Part shown: positions 33,228 to 38,048 of the stretch, piece after piece
Layout of the letters: each line of letters starts with the position of its first letter
Numbering within the stretch: position 1 is the first letter of the stretch
Assembly (NCBI RefSeq): GCF_900187965.1
Contig: NZ_FZNL01000039.1
Location: 1-38,048, forward strand
DNA from: Flavobacterium sp. ov086
GTDB lineage: Bacteria; Bacteroidota; Bacteroidia; Flavobacteriales; Flavobacteriaceae
Length of the DNA: 38,048 nt
Direction of reading: 5' to 3'
Translations under genes and position numbers: made by a program
Notes under the pieces: generated by a model
What the model was told of the DNA's origin: nothing
Seen by the model: the letters and a program-made list of their open reading frames with translations, nothing else
Database searches by the model: none

Positions 33228-34644
33228 TTTTCTCAATTATTAGGTTGTATATCTCGATATATTCTTGGCAAACTCTCTCCCAGGAATGATCTGTTGCCAT
33301 TCCCTTTTTTACAATTTTATTGAAACTTATTTTATCGTCATACAACTTGACAGCACGATTTATAGAATAACAAATATCCCCAACGGAAGCCTGATCGTGA
33401 CATATTCCGTTTCCGTCATCTCCAAAATCTATTACAGTATCACGTAAACCGCCAGTTCTTCTCACAATCGGAACCGTTCCGTAACGCAAAGCATACATTT
33501 GGTTTAATCCACAAGGTTCTACTCTTGACGGCATTAAAATATAATCTGAACCTGCATAAATCAAATGAGCTAATTCTTCATTATACCCAATAAAAACATT
33601 GTAATTACCATTATAATCATTTCGCAATTGCAGTAATTGGTCTTCTATAATAGAATTTCCTGATCCTAAAATCAGAATATTAATATTCTCGAAATTTTCA
33701 GATAGAGCCAATGCTGATGCCTGAGGCAATAGATCTCCACCTTTTTCTTCAAACAAACGACCTATAAAACTAAACAAAGGTTTTGTTGGATCTAGTTCAA
33801 ATTGTTCACACAGCTTTACTTTATTCATCTGTTTTCCATGTTCGAAAGTTTCAATCGAATAATTTTCGGCAATCATCGTATCTTTCCAAGGATCCCAAAC
33901 CTCAATATCAATTCCATTCAAAATTCCTTTTGATTTATAACGAACCGAATTAAACAAACTCTCTAATCCATTTGCCGAGATATTTATTTCGTTTAAATAA
34001 CTTGGAGAAACTGTTGTAACAGCGTGCGCACATTTAATTCCAACCGCCAAAGAATTTAAAGAATTATTCCATTCTAAAAAACCAACATGAATCAAATCAA
34101 ATTCCGGTAAATAATGAAGTTTATCAAAACCAAACCAGCCCTGATACAAACCATTATGAATCGTAATAACCGTTTTTACAGCACTTAACTTTTCATATTT
34201 ATAAGCATATTTTATCATGAACGGAATTATTCCTGTATGGTGATCATGACAATTAATAACATCCGGAACTGTATTATGAGATAAAATCCAATCTAAAGTT
34301 GCTATTTGAAAAGATAAAAAACGCTCTATATCATCTTCATATCCATATACATTTGGACGATTAAACAATTCATTAATTTCAATCAGATACAATTCATAAC
34401 CCAACTTATTTGTTGTTTCTCTTAGAACACTAAACGGAAAATTAAAATTCCCCAACTTAACACTTCCCCAGTGAACACATTCAAAATCATTTTCCCGTCT
34501 AAACTTTGAATCATAGCAAGGCACCACGACTCTAACGTCATGTCCTGCATTTGTTTGATACTTAGGTAATGCGCCAACTACATCTGCCAATCCGCCAACC
34601 TTTGCCATTGGGTAACATTCTGCACTGATATGAAATATTTCCAT
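33217..34644 (-). CDS. glgA: Glycogen synthase (ADP-glucose type)
   Basis: 475 residues, a GT5 enzyme. The ADP-glucose-binding KVGGLADVVGALP (residues 16-28) is in the N-terminal Rossmann half; the C-terminal half has FSFIGRLFEEKGGDLL and the catalytic-site segment PSRVEPCGLNQMYALRYGTV followed by RRTGGLRDTV. It extends alpha-1,4-glucan chains from ADP-glucose supplied by GlgC. First gene of the glg cluster and divergent from the hydrolase gene. I see only a weak promoter-like TAAACGTA-type box upstream (plus-strand 34653 onward), so regulation cannot be read. Starts at ATG 34644. Confidence 0.97.
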   Translation of the reverse strand: MEIFHISAECYPMAKVGGLADVVGALPKYQTNAGHDVRVVVPCYDSKFRRENDFECVHWGSVKLGNFNFPFSVLRETTNKLGYELYLIEINELFNRPNVYGYEDDIERFLSFQIATLDWILSHNTVPDVINCHDHHTGIIPFMIKYAYKYEKLSAVKTVITIHNGLYQGWFGFDKLHYLPEFDLIHVGFLEWNNSLNSLAVGIKCAHAVTTVSPSYLNEINISANGLESLFNSVRYKSKGILNGIDIEVWDPWKDTMIAENYSIETFEHGKQMNKVKLCEQFELDPTKPLFSFIGRLFEEKGGDLLPQASALALSENFENINILILGSGNSIIEDQLLQLRNDYNGNYNVFIGYNEELAHLIYAGSDYILMPSRVEPCGLNQMYALRYGTVPIVRRTGGLRDTVIDFGDDGNGICHDQASVGDICYSINRAVKLYDDKISFNKIVKKGMATDHSWERVCQEYIEIYNLIIEKNEI

Positions 34645-34782
34645 TCTAAAAATTTATAAACGTATTAAATAGTAATTTGTGAATTATTTTTTTCAGTAAA
34701 CATTCATTAATATGCTACTTTTATGTTTTTTAAATTTAGGAAAAAATAAGCAAAATCCCGCCCACAAATAAAATTTATTGAT

Positions 34783-35649
34783 ATGACAAAAAAGGCAACT
34801 AATCCTACTAAATCATTAGAAATTCCGCAGTTTATAATTATATCCTGTAAAATATGTGCTTTTATCTCTACTAAGTTAGTCACATCATACGCAGCAAGAC
34901 TTTTTACCACACCAATAAAACATAAGATTCCGAAACGCGAGCTTGAGATGGATCAAAAAAGCACTCAGGAAACAATTTATGTTCCGGCAATTAATCAAAG
35001 TATTGTAACTTATCATTACGGAAAAAGCGATCGCAAGATTTTGCTTGTTCATGGCTGGTCAGGCAGAGGTACACAACTATTCAAAATAGCCGACGAACTT
35101 TTAAAAAATGGATACTCGACTGTTAGTTTTGATGCTCCTGCACATGGAAAATCTAAAGGAAAGATGACTATAATGTCTGAGTTCATTGCTTCTATTCTCG
35201 AAATTGATAAAAAATACGGTCCATTTGAGATCGCAATCGGACATTCATTAGGCGGAATGTCGGTTTTGAATGCAATAAAAGACGGACTTAAAGTAAATAA
35301 AGCCGTAGTAATAGGAAGTGGAGATATTGTTCAGGATATACTGGATGATTTTGCATTAAAACTTGGTCTAAAACAAGAAATAAGCGATCGTCTTCGCAAT
35401 CTTTTTGAAGATAAATACCAAGTCAAAATGGACGATTTTTCGGCTTATAGAGCAGCACAAAAAGTAAAAATTCCAGTTTTAGTAATTCATGATAATGACG
35501 ATCCCGAAGTTCCGGTCAAAGCTGGAATTCACATACATCAACAACTTGAAAATGGTACTTTATATCTAACAGACGGATTAGGACACCGAAAAATACTTGG
35601 GAATCAAAATGTTATAAAAAAAGTACTCAATTTTATCAAAACTAACTAA
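34783..35649 (+). CDS. Alpha/beta hydrolase
   Basis: 288 residues. The alpha/beta hydrolase fold spans about 75-285: oxyanion-type HGWSGRG (90-96), nucleophile elbow GHSLGG with Ser155, acid Asp in HDNDDPEVP (236-243, probably Asp240) and His268 in GLGHRK. An N-terminal extension of about 60 residues with a hydrophobic, Cys-containing stretch (about 17-38) may be a membrane-associated lid or a segment without a standard signal. Esterase or lipase-like activity is likely; the substrate is unknown. Divergent from glgA. The nth -7 box overlaps its stop codon. Confidence 0.85.
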   Translation: MTKKATNPTKSLEIPQFIIISCKICAFISTKLVTSYAARLFTTPIKHKIPKRELEMDQKSTQETIYVPAINQSIVTYHYGKSDRKILLVHGWSGRGTQLFKIADELLKNGYSTVSFDAPAHGKSKGKMTIMSEFIASILEIDKKYGPFEIAIGHSLGGMSVLNAIKDGLKVNKAVVIGSGDIVQDILDDFALKLGLKQEISDRLRNLFEDKYQVKMDDFSAYRAAQKVKIPVLVIHDNDDPEVPVKAGIHIHQQLENGTLYLTDGLGHRKILGNQNVIKKVLNFIKTN

Positions 35650-35654
35650 TTTTG
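35647..35654 (+). promoter_or_regulatory. -7 box before nth
   Basis: TAATTTTG fits TAnnTTTG; its first three bases are the stop codon of the hydrolase gene. The -33 TTG is missing, so nth may also be read from the hydrolase promoter. Confidence 0.4.
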
Positions 35655-35697
35655 TAATAGTTACGATTTTAATTATTTAATTCTAAAGAAAACAAAA

Positions 35698-36342
35698 ATG
35701 GATTTATTTGGAGAAACATCTAATTGGGAAACGAAACTTGCACCAATATTAGACAAATATAAAGGAAAAAAGCATCCTCTGGAATATCAAAATACTTATC
35801 AATTATTGGTAATGGTTGTTTTATCTGCCCAGGATTCTGACGCAAATATTAATAAAATTGCACCAGCTTTATTTGAAAAATATCCAACTTTAAATAGTTT
35901 ATCCAAAACTGATCCTGAAACGTTTATCCCCTATATCAATAAAGTTCGAAATTATCCAACCAAAGCGCAATGGCTTCTGGAAATTGCGAAAACAATTAAA
36001 AATGACGACGACATTCCTTTAAACATGAAGGATTTGACCGCTTTAAAAGGTATAGGAAGAAAATCTGCCAACGTAATTCTAAGAGAAACTCATAAACCTG
36101 CAGAAGGTATTATTGCCGATTTACACGTAATTCGTGTTGCTCCAAGAATTGGAATAATAAAAGAAAATAAAGACGGAACTAAAGTTGAAAAAGATCTTAT
36201 GCAAGTTCTGCCAAAAAATATCTGGTCAGAAATTGGCATGGCAATTTCTTTCCTGGGACGAGAAACCTGCAGACCAAAACCAAAATGCGAAGAATGTCTA
36301 ATCGCCGACTCTTGTCATTACTATCTAACAGAAGTAATTTAG
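35698..36342 (+). CDS. nth: Endonuclease III (DNA glycosylase/AP lyase)
   Basis: 214 residues, usual length. The helix-hairpin-helix is LKGIGRKSANVIL (116-128) with catalytic Lys122, and the catalytic Asp is Asp141 in ADLHVIRV. It removes oxidised pyrimidines from DNA and nicks the abasic site. Four cysteines at 191, 197, 200 and 206 form the [4Fe-4S] cluster, but the first gap is five residues (CRPKPKC) where E. coli Nth has six; the other gaps are standard. Starts at ATG 35698, 48 bp after the hydrolase gene, so it may be co-transcribed with it. Confidence 0.95.
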   Translation: MDLFGETSNWETKLAPILDKYKGKKHPLEYQNTYQLLVMVVLSAQDSDANINKIAPALFEKYPTLNSLSKTDPETFIPYINKVRNYPTKAQWLLEIAKTIKNDDDIPLNMKDLTALKGIGRKSANVILRETHKPAEGIIADLHVIRVAPRIGIIKENKDGTKVEKDLMQVLPKNIWSEIGMAISFLGRETCRPKPKCEECLIADSCHYYLTEVI

Positions 36343-36347
36343 AAATA

Positions 36348-36782
36348 TTATTTTCTTCTGGTATCAATCAGATAAATAATCCTCCATGTATCTTTTTCTT
36401 TAAACAAAGTAAAAGTATTTACTCCAGAATGACTTAGTTTATCATTCAAATAAAACTCATAAGGTGCCCAAACGTGCGCCATACTTCCATCTATTTGAAT
36501 ATTATAACTTAGAATCTTTTCATTGAATTTTAAATTAGATGGAATTGTAGCAATTGATTTATAAAATTCCTTTGCCGTTTCATCAGATAATTTATTTCCC
36601 TTAGTTTTACTTTCACTAATAGATTGCAAAATAATCTTATCAGAACAAACTGATTTTAATTTAATAGTATCTTTTTGATGAAAGCCTTCAAAAAACGATT
36701 CAATAGTTTTCTGCACGTCCTGCTGTTGTGCATTTGATGCTAATCCAACCAATAGTAAGGCTAATACAACATATATTTTCAT
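36348..36782 (-). CDS. Exported NTF2-like (SnoaL/DUF4440-type) protein
   Basis: 144 residues. A signal peptide covers about 1-18 (LALLLVGLASNAQ), then an NTF2-like cone fold: a long first helix with VQKTIESFFEGFHQKDTIKL, strands with KIILQSISES, an IDGSMAHVWAPYEFYLNDK strand pair and the final TFTLFKEKDTWRIIYLIDTR. Such proteins bind small ligands or serve as enzymes; the role here is unknown. Convergent with nth, with only a 5-bp gap between stops and no terminator visible, and 25 bp after the DUF1569 gene on the same strand, so likely co-transcribed with it. Confidence 0.8.
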   Translation of the reverse strand: MKIYVVLALLLVGLASNAQQQDVQKTIESFFEGFHQKDTIKLKSVCSDKIILQSISESKTKGNKLSDETAKEFYKSIATIPSNLKFNEKILSYNIQIDGSMAHVWAPYEFYLNDKLSHSGVNTFTLFKEKDTWRIIYLIDTRRK

Positions 36783-36807
36783 AAAAAATTAGATTAAAAT
36801 ATTACTA

Positions 36808-37260
36808 TTAAACACCAAATTGACTCAAATGGTGCTCCAGATGTTTACTAAACATATTATTCCATTCTCCAGAACTCAATTTACCAAAAGAAAGAGATTC
36901 TTTTCCATTAAATTCATTTTCTCCCAGTTCTTGAGTTTTACTAATATAAGCAATTAACCGATCCTTTTCGATATCAAAATTCCGATCATCTTTAATTATG
37001 AACTGTGGTGCCGTTCCATTATTTCTAACATATGGTTTCTCATCAATAACTTTATTTTTTACAAACGATTTTAGAATAAACTTAATTAAAGCATTAGGTT
37101 TAGGATGAATGTTGTCATAAACCATTTCATATGATACATTGCAATGTGCGAGCATTTGAGAAACATTCATTTTTCCCCAAAGCCCCTCTGAATCCGAACT
37201 AAGTTTATTAATTCGATTTATAAAATCATTACAAACCTCTTTATCAAAAATATTTTTCAT
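36808..37260 (-). CDS. DUF1569 (DinB-like) protein
   Basis: 150 residues from ATG 37260. A longer frame back to 37302 begins with TTG inside the predicted -7 box (37307-37300), so the shorter start is right. The segment LWGKMNVSQMLAHCNVSYEM (about 28-47) with a His near the DinB-type metal site, and the C-terminal GEWNNMFSKHLEHHLSQFG (about 131-149) with further His residues, fit the DUF1569 / DinB-like four-helix family. Metal binding is likely; substrate unknown. First of a two-gene unit with the NTF2-like gene. Confidence 0.8.
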   Translation of the reverse strand: MKNIFDKEVCNDFINRINKLSSDSEGLWGKMNVSQMLAHCNVSYEMVYDNIHPKPNALIKFILKSFVKNKVIDEKPYVRNNGTAPQFIIKDDRNFDIEKDRLIAYISKTQELGENEFNGKESLSFGKLSSGEWNNMFSKHLEHHLSQFGV

Positions 37261-37299
37261 AATGTAATTAACTTTAAAGTTTTGGTAATTATAGAGAAA

Positions 37300-37307
37300 C
37301 AAAAATA
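37300..37307 (-). promoter_or_regulatory. -7 box of the DUF1569 gene
   Basis: Minus strand TATTTTTG fits TAnnTTTG, about 40 bases before the ATG at 37260. The -33 element is not clear. It helps to fix the start codon. Confidence 0.5.
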
Positions 37308-37368
37308 TAAAATATAAGATATAAAAGGTGTTTTACTAGTAAATTAATTACAAATAATCATGTTTATG

Positions 37369-37478
37369 GCGTTACCCTCCGGGTCGGGCTGTTCGTTAAA
37401 TCTTTTATGATAGAGGTTTTTTTAGTGTTTCGAGAAGTACTGAGTATCACAAAAGGATACCGCTTCCATCCCTAACGC
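37369..37478. repeat. Small inverted-repeat-bounded intergenic element
   Basis: GCGTTA (37369-37374) at one end and TAACGC (37473-37478) at the other are exact complements. Inside are GC-rich patches (ccctccgggtcgggct and ggataccgcttccatccc) unlike the AT-rich surroundings. The layout suggests a dispersed flavobacterial intergenic repeat. Confidence 0.5.
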
Positions 37479-37554
37479 GCTTTGCGGTAAAAAGAAAAAA
37501 TGTAATCATAAAGGAATTCCAATTTTTACCGAAGCTTTGGGAAAAATTCCAATA

Positions 37555-37698
37555 TTATACTGCTACCGCTTTTATTCCAATCTTTGCTATTGCTATAAGT
37601 CTAAAAAAATCTCCATCAAATAAATGCCGAGAATTCTTAAAAGAAACTTTTGCACCTGATCCATACTTTTTGTGTATCGTTATTTCAGGACAAGACAT
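37555..37698 (-). CDS. Possible 47-residue small protein
   Basis: An open frame from ATG 37698 to TAA 37555 encodes 47 residues, basic and moderately hydrophobic (start MSCPEITIHKKYGSG, later FFRLIAIAKIGIKAVAV). It begins just after the rRNA terminator, reading the same way. No family is recognised and no promoter box is evident. It could equally be a chance frame in repeat-derived DNA. Confidence 0.25.
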   Translation of the reverse strand: MSCPEITIHKKYGSGAKVSFKNSRHLFDGDFFRLIAIAKIGIKAVAV

Positions 37699-37707
37699 TT
37701 TCACATA

Positions 37708-37742
37708 ACAAAAAACCCCGTTTCGTTAGAAACAGGGTTTTA
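37708..37742 (-). terminator. Terminator of the rRNA operon
   Basis: aaaaccccgtttc...gaaacagggtttt forms a strong stem (37713-37741). On the minus strand it ends in a run of T. It lies directly after the 5S gene. Confidence 0.9.
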
Positions 37743-37747
37743 AAAAG

Positions 37748-37856
37748 AAAGGCGACGACATACTCTCCCACATAACTGCAGTACCATCTGCGCAGGCGGG
37801 CTTAACTACTCTGTTCGGGATGGGAAGAGGTGAGCCCCGCCGCAATAACCACCTTA
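37748..37856 (-). rRNA. rrf: 5S ribosomal RNA
   Basis: About 109 bases on the minus strand. It begins aaggtggttattgcggcg, contains the conserved cccatcccgaacagagtag and ggtactgcagttatgtggga segments, and its 3' end (gtcgcctt) pairs with the 5' end to close helix I. Exact ends may differ by one or two bases. Confidence 0.95.
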
Positions 37857-38011
37857 AGGTCGTTGTTACTTGAGGTAACTTTTAATTATTAATTATCAAT
37901 TATAAATTGTTAATTATCAATTAAACAATATCTTAACATACTGAGATAAAGAAACATAAAAGTATTAGAAAGTTTCTTCTCTCTCGTCTTTTGGACGAGA
38001 GAGAAAAGGGT
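37857..38011 (-). other. 23S-5S spacer
   Basis: AT-rich spacer of about 155 bp with no tRNA. A strong hairpin, ctctctcgtc-tttt-ggacgagagag (37979-38003), lies close to the 23S end and may help processing. A small tandem of taattatcaatt words is at about 37885-37922. Confidence 0.7.
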
Positions 38012-38048
38012 GTACATAAGCTTACGGATTATTAGTACTACTCGACTA
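38012..38048 (-). rRNA. rrl: 23S ribosomal RNA, 3' end only
   Basis: On the minus strand the last bases read tagtcgagtagtactaataa followed by tccgtaagcttatgtac. The agtactaat...ccgt-gag/aag-gctt pattern is the conserved 3' terminus of bacterial 23S rRNA. The gene continues beyond the window; the exact 3' end is approximate. Confidence 0.85.

Noticed and set aside
37260..37302. Longer N terminus for the DUF1569 protein
   Set aside because: It would start with TTG inside the predicted -7 box, upstream of the likely transcription start.

Overview
The window looks like chromosomal DNA of a Flavobacterium-type member of the Bacteroidota. It is strongly AT-rich. Its promoters fit the Bacteroidota pattern (TTG, about 19 bp, then TAnnTTTG), and Shine-Dalgarno sites are mostly absent. 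It encodes the type IX secretion protein PorQ and a cargo protein with a type IX C-terminal sorting domain, and typical flavobacterial families (DUF6252, FISUMP, head-GIN) are present.

Layout. 1-324 is the right end of an IS3-family element whose insertion appears to have cut a terminator. 358-2820 is a secreted leucine-rich-repeat protein. 2960-4738 is rpsA (ribosomal protein S1) with a well-defined promoter and a leader hairpin. 4.9-12.8 kb reads as an accessory stretch: a repeat-rich gene-free kilobase, a 1086-residue Ig-like/FISUMP surface protein, a divergent Cro-like/CI-like regulator pair with a palindromic operator, a small membrane protein, a zincin-like protein and a HigBA-type toxin-antitoxin pair. 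12.9-20.5 kb is a mostly housekeeping block on the minus strand, read lon, porQ, two tandem YkuD-like L,D-transpeptidase paralogues, cmk, nucleoside transporter. 20.7-21.7 kb is a DUF6252 lipoprotein. 21.9-24.8 kb is a plus-strand operon of ECF sigma factor, membrane anti-sigma-like protein, a DUF4097-like protein and a head-GIN (DUF2807) protein, preceded by an ECF-type promoter. 25-27.3 kb holds a UMF1-family MFS protein and an M48 lipoprotein metalloprotease. 27.4-34.6 kb is a glycogen/alpha-glucan cluster read glgA-glgC-glgB, then a GH31 alpha-glucosidase. 34.8-37.3 kb has an alpha/beta hydrolase, endonuclease III (nth), an NTF2-like secreted protein and a DUF1569 protein. The right edge holds the 3' end of a minus-strand rRNA operon (23S end, 5S, terminator).

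How the genes work together. GlgC makes ADP-glucose, GlgA polymerises it and GlgB branches it; the GH31 enzyme can release glucose from alpha-glucans. The sigma operon looks like a self-activating envelope-response circuit whose outputs are two exported repeat-fold proteins. PorQ supports the export system used by the leucine-rich-repeat protein. No CRISPR array, tRNA or riboswitch was recognised. The most interesting loci are the sigma/DUF4097/GIN operon with its promoter, the YkuD pair in which one copy has lost the motif histidine, and the CI-like repressor lacking a visible cleavage dipeptide.
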